NCBI GenBank assembly: GCA_004335635.1
Contig: QAXH01005254.1
Span: forward strand, 621-64,620
DNA from: Chloromonas sp. AAM2
Lineage: Eukaryota > Chlorophyta > Chlorophyceae > Chlamydomonadales > Chlamydomonadaceae
Direction of reading: 5' to 3'
Length of the DNA stretch: 64,000 nt
In this document: positions 13,301-22,824 of the stretch, piece by piece
How positions within the stretch are numbered: the stretch's first letter is position 1
Layout: every line of letters begins with the position of its first letter
Program-made: the position numbers and the translations under genes
The notes under the pieces: generated by a model
Seen by the model: only the letters and a program-made list of their open reading frames with translations
The model's database searches: none
Told to the model about the DNA's origin: nothing

Positions 13301-16300
13301 AGAAGCTTTGGTGGCTGGATGCAGTACCTTGTTGCTGTTTTGTGATCCAGGCGCATGTGGCAATGACATAGCATCGCTAGCTGGGCTGGCAGGCGACACA
13401 CCCAGAAGCACACTATCAGATTCTGCCTGCAGCTCCCCAGCCAGTTCTGGTGGCCTGCTACCCGTGGTAACAGCTGCCGCAACGATCCCTGCCATCCCAC
13501 TGTCCAATGCATCATTTCCTGCCCCTCTGCCGCCTGCAGGTGTAGGCACCGTTGCTGGGTCTGCTATCCCAACAGCTGGGGCAGACAAGCCCGGCACAGC
13601 ACCCACTACTGCTGATGGCTCTGCTTCTGCATTGATCACAGCAGAAGCATCTGAGGCAGGGCCTGCTGCTTTGCTGCATGAGAGACCAGCCTCTGCTCCA
13701 TCAGCTGCAGGTTCGGTCACCCTGCCATGCGTTGGTGCAGCCTGTGCCATGCACGCTGCCGCTGGCTTATGTTCTGCATCCCTGCTGCCTGTGGTGTTAT
13801 CAGGCACCACATGCTCATTAGGCTCACTGTCTCTGCCACTGGTCCCTGCCACAGAAGCACATGCAGCACCAGCCTCTGCTGGTGAGGCAGCACATGGCTG
13901 CAGCTGAGAGGTGGGCACAAGGTTGAGATCAGATTGCAGCTGACAGCTGGGAACTCCCGTGACAGGCCGGGCTAAGTGGCAGCCATTTCCAGGTGATGCA
14001 GGTGTGTGTGGCGATGATACGTCGTCACTAGCTGCCTGGCTGGTGGGGGTTAAGGGTAAGAGAGCAGCGGGCGAGCATGGGGCAGGAGCTGCCATGGCAG
14101 GCTGTGATAGGTGCCGGCTGTCCTTGGGCGATGGCGGTGTGAATGGTAGGTCGTCACTATCTGCTTGGCTTGGAGGTAGCATGGAAACAGACGCATCAGG
14201 CAGCTTTTCCTGCTTGTGTACTATGCCAGCAGACCCCACCACCACATTTTCATTTGCATCCACGCATGCAACAGGCCCTGCTCTGCCCTGCGCAGCAGAA
14301 TCCGTCACAGGCGTTGCAATGCTGTTGTGTATAGCTGCTGCACGAGAAGCAGGCCCACCTGGCTTCTGATCTGCTGGAGTGTCTGAGTGGCTGGCCTTAC
14401 TGGCTGCTGAGGCTGTGCAGGTAGCAGCTGCTCCTATGCTACGCTCTCTAGTCATTATGTGTGAGGCGAGCTGAGCAGGGTTGTTGACTGTACATGGTGG
14501 CCTCTCCGTAGGCACTTCATGGAGTGGTGCTGTGGCATGTAAGGTCACCAACATCTGCAGAGGCAGTGAGTGGACAGGGCTGGTTAGCATGCATTGCTCT
14601 ATTACTGGACTGTCACGTGAACGTGTTGGATCACATGGCTGCAAAACTGCCTCCGGTGATTGCATTTGTTGCAATGCTAGAGGTTGTATCAGCAGCACAG
14701 CTGACAAACGTGAGCGCTGAACAGCATTTACCTGTACAGCAGATGGGGCAGCTGGTTGGGCTGGGGTGGGTTGTTCCATCACATCTGCTTCTGCTTGTTC
14801 TAACGGTGATGATGATGCTGGATTGCTTGGCTGGCAGATTGCTTCTGATGATTGCATTTGCTGCAGTACTGCTAGCTGGGCTGGCGACCCTAGGTGCTGA
14901 ACAGCACCCGCCTTTGGAGCAGATGGCGGTGTAGGCCATGCTGAGACTGCGTGGGGCGCTGCTGTTGATGCTTTTGTCAACGGCACTGACAGTGGCTGTG
15001 GTGGCAGTGCTACCGACTGACTGCGGCTGGCTGCCGGCGGCATGCTTATCGCTGGCTCTATTCCTGACGTGTGGCTGTCCATAATCCCAGGCTGCTCAAG
15101 CTGCTGGGGCAATTCTACAGTTTCCAAGGCATCTGACCAAGACAGGACTGCTTCCTGCAGCGCTTGCAGAGCGTTGCCAGCTGCGCCAGGCTGCATCAAC
15201 GAGCTAGCAGTACCACTAATCGGCAGTGAGGACAGCTCCTGCACGGCTGGAAACCACTGTGCCAGCCATGGCAGTGTGCGTAGTCCTTGCAGCCTAGCCG
15301 TTGCCTGCTCTGGAAGAGGAGGTGGTCTTGCTAGGGCACCTCTGCTAGCAGTAGCACGCCTGCCATCAGTCCCACACGGTTGACTACTGCTGCCATCAAG
15401 CCGACTCACCAAACTGTGCCTGCTGCCTGTGCCTGCACCAGTACCAGAAACCCGCCTGTTGCCAGGCTTAATGCCAGCAGTTCCAGCATTCATAGCATCC
15501 CTGGTAGAAGCCGCCGCAGCACCGTGCGGCAGTGCAGGCGGTGCCATAGACCAGTCCAGATACAAATCCAGCGATGACGTTGCAAGGTGTTGAGTGGTGT
15601 GGGGCAAACGCTCCAGTGCAGCCGCCATCATGCTATCACAGTAATCACTTACACCAGAAGCGCCTGCGGCCTGTGGTTGGTCTGGCACTCTGCCACGCCT
15701 TGGACTGTAGCAGCCTACTAAGGACACAGGCAGTGATGGGCAACCGCCTGCTGAAAGGGGCATCACTTCCTGCTCAATCATGTCATCTATGCTGTACGAC
15801 TGGAACTGCCAGCTGCTAGCAGGCACTGACAGGCCAGCTGGAACCACCTGAGACAAAGATGGAAAGACTGCACAAGCAGTGAGGCTGGGTTTGGATGGCT
15901 CTGCAGCTGGTGTCAAGGGTTGGGCATGGCATGCAGCCTCCCAACTTTTTTGCTCTTGCTTGTTCTGATCGGGCTGAGTTGTGGTGTTCAAAGAGGCAGC
16001 TGCTAGCTGTTGCAGTCTGAGCAACAAAGCATCAGGCTCTGTTGCTGTGCCCTGCATGCTGGCGTTGGTAGTGGCAGCAGGCTTCAACTTCAGTGGCGAG
16101 CTGAACAATGGTCGTTGTGTTAGCGTCAGGCTCAGCATGTCAGCTGACAGCCCACTTGACAGTACATGCCGATCGCATTGTTCCAAGGTGGAGACAAGTG
16201 CAAGGTTGAATGATTGCCTGGGATTGTCACGCATGGGGAGGGTGTGGGCTGCACTGGTGCCGTTCATATGGCAGCCTGGCTCTGGCTGCGAATCTGTTGC

Positions 16301-17822
16301 GGTATGCATGTGTGACAACGTCTGCTGGATGTTGTTGATAGCGTCACAAAGTGGATCGAACGGTGCTGCAGCGTGGAGAAGTACATGCAAAGAGCCGAGA
16401 CAAGCTACCGCCAAGTCTTCATCACCAGTATCAGATGCCGCTGAGAGCATCACACCAGCAATGTGCTCACTAGCAGGTGCATGGTGACTGGCTAAGCCTT
16501 TCTGAGGACCAGGGCATGCTGGGTCTGGAGGACTCGGTTGTAGTGGACGGGCTGGTGCATACTGACTGCAGTTGCACTGCTGCTCTACCTGACATGCCAG
16601 CCAGGCGCTGTTGTAAGGTAAAGCATCATCTGCTATTAAGGGTGGCAAAAGCCCTTGATGAGTGACCGGGAGTAGGGCAGGTGCCGTGCACGTGGGCAGC
16701 TGGAGGTCTGTTGCAGGAGGCATTGCTCCACAGTGCTGCAGTAGTGTAGGCGTTAGCATGGGCATGAGGCCGAGGTCACCGGATGATGCATCAAGTTGGG
16801 AGGCAGGTGGTGGCAGCAGTCCCTGTTCGGTTGCCTGATGTAGGATGCTTGTAAAGGGCTGAGCCGCAACCGCAAGCAACGCCTACAAGCAAGCACATAC
16901 ATGGTGAGCTCTGAGCGCCCTTGCATTAGCTGCATGACTGAACGTTTGAAGTTCAGGCACATGCTGAGGGTACGATGCATACAGGCACATGAGCCGTTTG
17001 GCCCGCACATGAAGCAGAATGCTGTTGCATGTCCATGCTTCAGATGCACGAATGCCATGTGTGCCATGTCCGTAGCACAAAAAAGAACAGTGGGCCTGTA
17101 GAATGTTCCACAGATATAAAATGTTATACATGCTCGTGCAGGTGGCCCACCTGTGCTGGACCGTCTGCATGCACTTCCTCTGCCTGTTCAGCTAGTTGCC
17201 TCGAGTCAACTCTGCAGGTTGCTGCATGACTGCGCAGCTCCAGAAGTGTCGCATGCAACTCGTTCTTATCATTTGGCATACTGAAGCGATCGTGTTGCAG
17301 GCCACTGTCGTGCATATGGCGCTTGCTGTGAACCAGTGGCAGTTGAGGTACCAAGTTAGGGGGCGGATGTTTCGCTTCATGCCTGGCTGACCACTGCTGC
17401 AGACACTTCAGAAGTGCGCTGTCGTCAGAGCATGGCGTCAATGCCTGCTGTAAAAGGTCACTGGACGGTTGCAAAGCTTCTGTGGGCTGCACCATGCGTA
17501 GCAGGAGCTGCGTCGCTGACTTGCTAGCTTTCCATGTGCAACTGTTGAGCTTGCGGCGTGCGCTAGCCGACATGGCCCAGGAATCAGCGCCGGCCACATG
17601 GTGAGCGTGGCGTAGGCTGTGGATAGCACGAGGCAGCTCATGCCAGCGGTCCGGCAGCGGTGGTGGTGGGTGCTCATGGTGCAGAGCATCTGCTGCACTG
17701 ACAAGCGCAGGGACTGGCAGGCGCTGCTGCCGTTCCAGATCACGCTGCCGTGCCAATGCATCGCCGGTGTAGTCCTTTGGTCCAGAAAAGCTACCACAAA
17801 CGGAGGGTTTGAATTGTATCAT
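4375..17822 (-). CDS. SHOC1: SHOC1/ZIP2H-like meiotic crossover protein (XPF-like), very large
   Basis: Eleven minus-strand exons join in phase from ATG at 17822 to TAG at 4375: 17151-17822, 12518-16882, 11807-12162, 11071-11449, 8633-10972, 8348-8452, 8211-8282, 7760-7988, 5755-7400, 5116-5541 and 4375-4815, for about 3,676 residues. Exon 3 has a helical patch ending LLVDHGFTIAWLYLRHM. Exon 5 has a nuclease-like core (VLLVACFGF, then NCLLVDHAYL). Exons 8 and 9 give LIIVEASDSL, followed by a helix-hairpin-helix-like FPALNPLSSAVLMALGSS. This order matches plant SHOC1, the XPF-like partner of PTD that stabilises class I crossover intermediates in meiosis (known role). Plant SHOC1 is near 1,600 residues; the excess here is Gln/Pro/Ala/Ser-rich filler, most of it in the 4,365-bp exon 2, whose end is His-rich. 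Exon 2 also codes polyQ. The donor after exon 9 is an unusual GTCGGT; if it is unused, the protein ends at 5731. No catalytic ERKxxxD nuclease motif is seen, as expected for SHOC1. Assignment rests on pattern and order, not on an alignment. Confidence 0.68.
11610..11669. repeat. Minisatellite, 11-bp unit
   Basis: More than five head-to-tail copies of ATGCCTCTTGC lie in the third intron of the SHOC1-like gene. The copies are identical, which points to recent expansion or active homogenisation. Confidence 0.9.
12600..12715 (-). repeat. His-rich coding repeat in SHOC1-like exon 2
   Basis: Degenerate GTGCATG/CACGTG units encode an imperfect HEHALHALHLPVHEHAPHAV-type repeat just before the 3' end of the giant exon. 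It stays in frame, so it is coding. A metal-binding role is conceivable, but unequal expansion of a simple repeat explains it as well. Confidence 0.6.
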
Positions 17823-18075
17823 CGCGCCAGCCCGCTCGAAGCGTGCGGCAATGCCGCGTAGCCGTTGTCAAAGCGCATGGCGGTGGGAATGATGTGTTGG
17901 CAAGTCGCTGTCAGTGCCACGCTTCGCACTCTGGCCCAACCGTTTCGCAGGGTTCACACAGCTCACATCGTGACGTCACGGCAGGGCAACTTAAGACCCG
18001 TTCTCCTCCCTGCTTCTTGCAAACCTTTCAGATTTACTACGACGTTTGTTGCTCAGGTCAATCGCATAAGTCAGG
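17823..18075. promoter_or_regulatory. Short divergent intergenic region, SHOC1-like / TMEM14-like 2
   Basis: Only 253 bases separate the start codon of the minus-strand SHOC1-like gene from that of the plus-strand TMEM14-like gene, so both promoters and both 5' UTRs must lie here or overlap the neighbouring gene. No TATA box or clear binding motif is recognised. A shared bidirectional promoter is an inference from distance alone. Confidence 0.5.
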
Positions 18076-19006
18076 ATGTCGAACAACAAGGACAAGGTCG
18101 GGCAGAAGACGGTGCGTCAGTCCTGGATTTCTGCCGAGTACACTCCATGATGGCACGGCAATTAAACCTGCTGCGGTGCTGGCCGCAGGTAGAAATCCCC
18201 AAGGACCAGAGCGCACCGGCACAAGCTGCGGCACCCGTGGCCACCCTGTCCAGCATGCTGGATCCGATGCCACACTACATCGCAAGCGCCGCATGTGGGT
18301 TCAGGCACGTCTGACAGGCATCAATGCGCAAGTTGCGCGTTTGTTGCACACCCTGTAAAGCGTAGCGCGCATCTAAAAGCCCTACAGTCGCGATCGTCGT
18401 ATTGAAAATGACAGCGTTTGCGCTGCAGGTGCTGGTGGAGCTGGCTGGGCGTGGTCTCGCATGAACAACACAAGGGCCGCAGCCATCGCGGGCGGCTTCT
18501 CTTTGTTGTACTTCTCGGCAGGGTAAGAAGGCATCGCATCGCACACGAATGATCAGCTGGTCGTGGCACCGGGCAATGCTGGGCAGAAAGAACAATATGA
18601 TTCACGCGATGTGCTGTTCGGTGCTAAACACAGGCGATTGCTGGCTGAGGGTCACGAACGTCTGGGCTATGATCTGGGCACTGCCACCTCCTTGGCTTTG
18701 GTTGCCACTGCTGGCCCTGCCGCGTGGGCCACAGGCGAGGCGTATACTACCTCCATGGCAACTCTGGGAGGTGAGACGAAATCCGCCTTCTGATAACAGC
18801 TGTCAAGCCATGATGGCCCAACCAGTGAACAGCACAATGGCCTGTCAAAGCCATGTGAACGGATGTTGCCTCACTTCACCACCTGTGCTTCGCTGCTGCT
18901 TGCCAACCGATGCATTGCAGGCATCTCCACCGCAGCCAATTTGCTCAAGAGCTACCAGCTGCGAACCGGCAAGCCAAATGAGATGGAGGTCAAGAACAAG
19001 CACTAG
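18076..19006 (+). CDS. TMEM14/FAX-like small membrane protein, paralogue 2
   Basis: Five exons join in phase from ATG to TAG: 18076-18111, 18189-18294, 18429-18522, 18634-18770 and 18921-19006, giving 152 residues. The first exon codes a short polar start (MSNNKDKVGQKT). Four hydrophobic stretches follow, with GFSLLYFSAG, LGYDLGTATSLAL and a tail containing LLKSYQLRTGKP. The protein matches the gene at 519-1294 along its length, with identical intron phases, so the two arose by duplication. Size, four helices and the basic YxxRTG tail fit TMEM14/UPF0136 (plant FAX proteins export fatty acids from plastids or act at the ER). The canonical MPAG motif is missing, so a divergent branch or another small four-helix family remains possible. 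The start codon was chosen because it is the only ATG whose short exon joins exon 2 in phase. It diverges from the SHOC1-like gene. Confidence 0.68.
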
Positions 19007-20423
19007 ATACCCAAGCATGCTCTCCACATCAGTGGCTTTACAACGCCCAGCAATCAAGGTATCACTGGCGGGCGTGCGTTTTCCCGCAACACGGAATATC
19101 ACTCATATTCGGTAACAGCGTTGGGTGAGAGTTGGAAGAGAAACTCAGAATACGCCACTGATTTAGGAGTTTAGGAGTTGAGCAAGTTGTGTTGTTGCAC
19201 CCAAGCCATTTTCTGTTCAATCGCATGTCTTCTTCTGCCTCGTTGCTGCCTTGCATCAACGAGGTAATATAGGCGCTGCGAAAAAAAAAATGTGCCAGAA
19301 GTGAGCCATGTTAAAAAGGCCAATAGTTTGTGGAATGTACCCCAGGATTGTTGGACAGGATGGTGGGCCACAGGTGGAAACGTCTGGTGATGGAGAGCTG
19401 GTTGGATTTTCTGTGGCTTCTTCTGTAAAGCATGGGCTTCATATCGTTGAACTGAAAGCCTGTGTCCAGGTTATGCATTCAACGTCTCGCAGTCGCAGAT
19501 TTGGCAAGATGCTGCAGACATGTAAACCATGGGATCCAGAGCAGCAGAACGCACGGCCAGAGAGGGCCTGCACCCCAGGAGACAACACAGTTGATGACGA
19601 CAGGCACATGACAGCTTCTCTGGCCGAGAGAGCGAGTGAGAGTGCGCACTGAACTTCAAAGATTGCCTTGACATGCTGTCACTGTCAGCCTCTTGGAGCA
19701 TCATGTCAGACTTGTGGCATGGCATGGCAAGCTGCCAGCACCACTTGCATAATGGTCCCATAGTGTACAGCCTATCTGAACTAAATTAAATTGGGAGATA
19801 CAGCATGCGTGTTGTAATTCATGGTCAACTACAGTAGGTAGTACGGATACTATGTGGTGGCATTCCCAGCATAACAGGTGGCATGCTCGGTACAAAGAAG
19901 CTCCGCACAAGTTACAGTGTACTTGGGCAGTGCAAAACAATTCAACAACTCATGAGCAATTTATCAATGATTTTGCCGCTTGCAAAAGAAATGGCCTACC
20001 GTGTCTACGGTCCTGGAATATTGGACAGTCATCCATGCTCACAATTCACAATTGCTGCCATGCATTGCAGCTATGAGCAACCCCGGTGTAGGTTGGTGGC
20101 AGCAAGGTGTGACGTCAGAGTGAGAAGCGTTTCACACTTTTTCCCCACGTTGACACACGTGCAGCGGTTTGTGGGACCGTCCCAAATCATCCATCGCAGG
20201 GCACATTTGTACCTTAGCGATCAACACACGTTTGGTGTGTGAACGGTCCCATGCTTGTGGCAACATGCCATGCATGGCTGTGCATACTTTGTGGTTAGAC
20301 ATGTGACTGTGACTGTGACCGTCACAAGAGGGGAGGGATTCCAACCCGTCCAACCTACATGTGAAGGGGATTGCCACACACCAGGATAGTCACAGTGCTG
20401 AGCGCATTGTCAGCTCGCAGCCC
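19007..20423. other. Intergenic stretch between convergent genes
   Basis: The TMEM14-like gene 2 (+) and the thioredoxin gene (-) end towards each other here. Apart from 3' UTRs and one copy of dispersed repeat family B (20328-20390), nothing is recognised. A TGTAA at about 19423 is a possible poly(A) signal for the plus-strand gene. Confidence 0.45.
20328..20390 (+). repeat. Dispersed repeat family B, copy 1 (partial)
   Basis: It begins GAGGGGAGGGATTCCAACC and continues through GTCCAACCTACATGTGAAG and CACACCAGGATAGT. The same words recur near 48021 (longer), near 45541 (later part only) and inverted near 30382-30420. Confidence 0.75.
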
Positions 20424-21946
20424 TCACTTGCTCGCAGTTCCATGCTTGGCAATGCACTCCTTCAGATAGTCCAGCCGTGCGCCACTGAAGGACTCCAGTC
20501 GTTTAGCACCACGGTACACGGCGAACGTTGGCTGTAGTCAGCATGCACATATGAAAAAGACTTTCAACGGTGCAAAACGTACCCGAGCAGGCACTTGTGA
20601 AGCAGACTTTGTCGTATGTCCTGTAAACAGCGCGTCCGACTCATAATTCCTCTGCTCTCTGCAGTCTACATGCCTCCGTCAGTCTGAGTCACCATGAACA
20701 TGCTGTCAATGCATTTAGAGCACTGCTCAGGTCACTGGCCCCGTTCAGGTCAACATTCCCATCAGGCAGCGCCACCCATGCATGTAGTTGCAAAGATCAG
20801 TTGAGATCGCCTGCCGTAGCAGCACTGCCCATCTTATATGGGCAGTGACGAGCACAGACTGACACAATCTGCCAAGTACACCTGCCATGCCTGAGCTGCC
20901 CTGAACTCACCACTCCCGTGATGTTGTGGTCTTGCACCGTGCCCACCAGCTCAGGCCCATCGATGTCCACCTTCAAAAACTTGACCTGCACCACAAGGAA
21001 CCATGTGAATCAGGAAGCGCTGGCTTTCAGACGTTCAACACTGTAGAAACAAGAGCACTTGCCAGAGGGCAGGTTCATTGGTGCCCCTGGCATACATGTA
21101 TGGCTCATCAAGCAGGCACCAACTCTGCCTTGTAGTGTGCTCACCTCCGGATGCTGCTTGCTCAGCTGCTCAAAATGAGGTGCAATAAACTTGCCTGCGA
21201 AGGCAGCAAGAGCACAAGACAACTCATCTCTGACTTCAGCCTGGCACGATGACGCGAAAACAGGCTGCTGTCTGGCATCACTTGTCTGTCCTAGTATGGC
21301 GCAGTCGTCGATGGCGCAGTCGCCACGCTTCTAACGCCTGTTTACATGCCTGCAGATGATGCATTGCACTCACATGGTCCACACCACTGCACCGTACACG
21401 TAGACAGCGCCGTAGGCACACATGCAACAGCACAGCGCAAAGTCAAGTGAGTTCATGGTAAAGCACAGAATACCCATGCGCCACCACGTTAGTAAGCACC
21501 CCACTGACCAATTGCCGGACTGACCTTAGCAGTGAAGTCAACAATGGCCAACTGATTCTTGTCTGCAGCAAAGGCACAAGCGATCAGGTGCAAAGCGACG
21601 AGTGACAGACAGCATGTGCACATCATGCAGTGTCATACGAGCAGCCTGTCCAGACCAGACAATTGAGAGGATCCCAGCCATGTTGACCACTCCTGAGGCC
21701 TTGTAGATGTTTTCCAAGAGCAGGATGATACAGCATCCAAATTGATCAGGCATGCACCTACTAAACTGCTGATGGCTTGCTGATGCGTCGTTCACCTGCA
21801 AGCTCATTCACAGTCGTCCTGAAATCTTTATCGCTCTTAACATCCACGACGCCAGCGAACGCTCTTCGCCAAGGCTGGCTTCCTTGCGCTGAGTTTAGCG
21901 CGCCTCTAACGGACAAGAGCAGACTGCCTGTTCCGGAGCGCAACAT
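20424..21946 (-). CDS. Thioredoxin, probably mitochondrial o-type
   Basis: Six minus-strand exons close exactly from ATG at 21946 to TGA at 20424: 21796-21946, 21525-21562, 21374-21386, 21145-21194, 20911-20985 and 20424-20531, for 144 residues. The joined protein has VVDVKSDKDF, AIVDFTAKWCGPCKFIAP, VKFLKVDID and a C-terminal PTFAVYRGAKRLESF, the standard thioredoxin order: beta strand, redox CGPC, buried Asp and cis-Pro loop. The first ~35 residues (MLRSGTGSLLLSVRGA, with later RR) are Arg/Ser-rich and nearly lack acidic residues, as in a mitochondrial presequence, which suggests the TRX-o class; a plastid location is the alternative. The protein reduces target disulfides using the paired cysteines. 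Exon 3 is only 13 bp (coding WCGP plus one base), and the second catalytic Cys codon is split between exons 3 and 4. The gene diverges from the ABC transporter gene. Confidence 0.92.
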
Positions 21947-22824
21947 GGCTGTTCGGTCTTCCTGCCACCTGTCAGTCTGAGCTGCCTGCGGGATACAAAT
22001 GCGGCGCCACCGACACTGTGGCACATGCCAAGTGTGCCTGCAGCACGTAAGCAGGCAGGCACCATGGCCTAATGCACACACTGGATCACACTGGCACGTG
22101 ACTGGATCACACTACGGCGACATACCACACCCTAGACTTTGGCTGGACGTGTACCATTTTACGCATCAACAGCACATCCCAGCCTAACGCCACACTGTTG
22201 CAGACGCAATATTCACTATGTCTGTCCACGTCCACAGCCCAATCCCCTGAGGTTGTCCCCCTTTCCTGCCGTCACACTGGCTCCAGTGGCGTTTCTGTAA
22301 CCTTGTCCCAGAACTGGCAAATATCTTGTTTTTACTGACCGCTATACACACACACTGAGTCAAAGGCGCATGGTGCAATCAAGGTTGCATGTGCAGTGCA
22401 TGTGCAGGGAATCTGGGAGAACCAGCTGCATGCTGAATCAGACCATACTGCCCACCGGCTGCCTACTCCAGGCTATCTTTTCGCTGCCGTTTCCTGCTTT
22501 GCTCCTTGGATCATCGTGACAGGATTTGCATCTGTCAGCGTTACCAGTCTTAACGAGCGTGCGTTGGCCTTCGAACTATTGGCCTGCAAACACTTCCATC
22601 AAGAGCAATCGTGTTCCTCGTACGCATGACCTGCATCTGGCATCCAGCTTGTATACCCAGCTGTGTCGATCAATTCACTGTCACGTGGGCAAATCCCGTT
22701 TGCGAGTAACACCCCTACAAAACATCTTTGGAATTTGCTATGCATCTGTGTCATCTGAATCAGACACGAACCATTGAAAAGTGCTACTTCATGTAGTCGG
22801 TTCCGGGCTTAGGCTCCTTCCGTG
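21947..22824. promoter_or_regulatory. Divergent intergenic region, thioredoxin / ABC transporter
   Basis: These 878 bases separate two genes transcribed away from each other and should hold both promoters. A copy of dispersed repeat family A (22243-22337) sits in the middle. No core promoter motif is recognised. Confidence 0.45.
22243..22337 (-). repeat. Dispersed repeat family A, copy 1
   Basis: Plus-strand words CCCCTGAGGTTGTCCCC, then TTGTCCCAGAACTGGCAAA and a T-rich end, are shared with copies at 25561-25653 and 41565-41660 and, inverted, at 25291-25360. Size and lack of coding potential suggest a short non-autonomous element. Confidence 0.75.

Noticed and set aside
13308..13907. 199-codon plus-strand frame
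   Set aside because: Shadow of the GC-rich coding strand of the SHOC1-like exon 2; composition only, no motifs.
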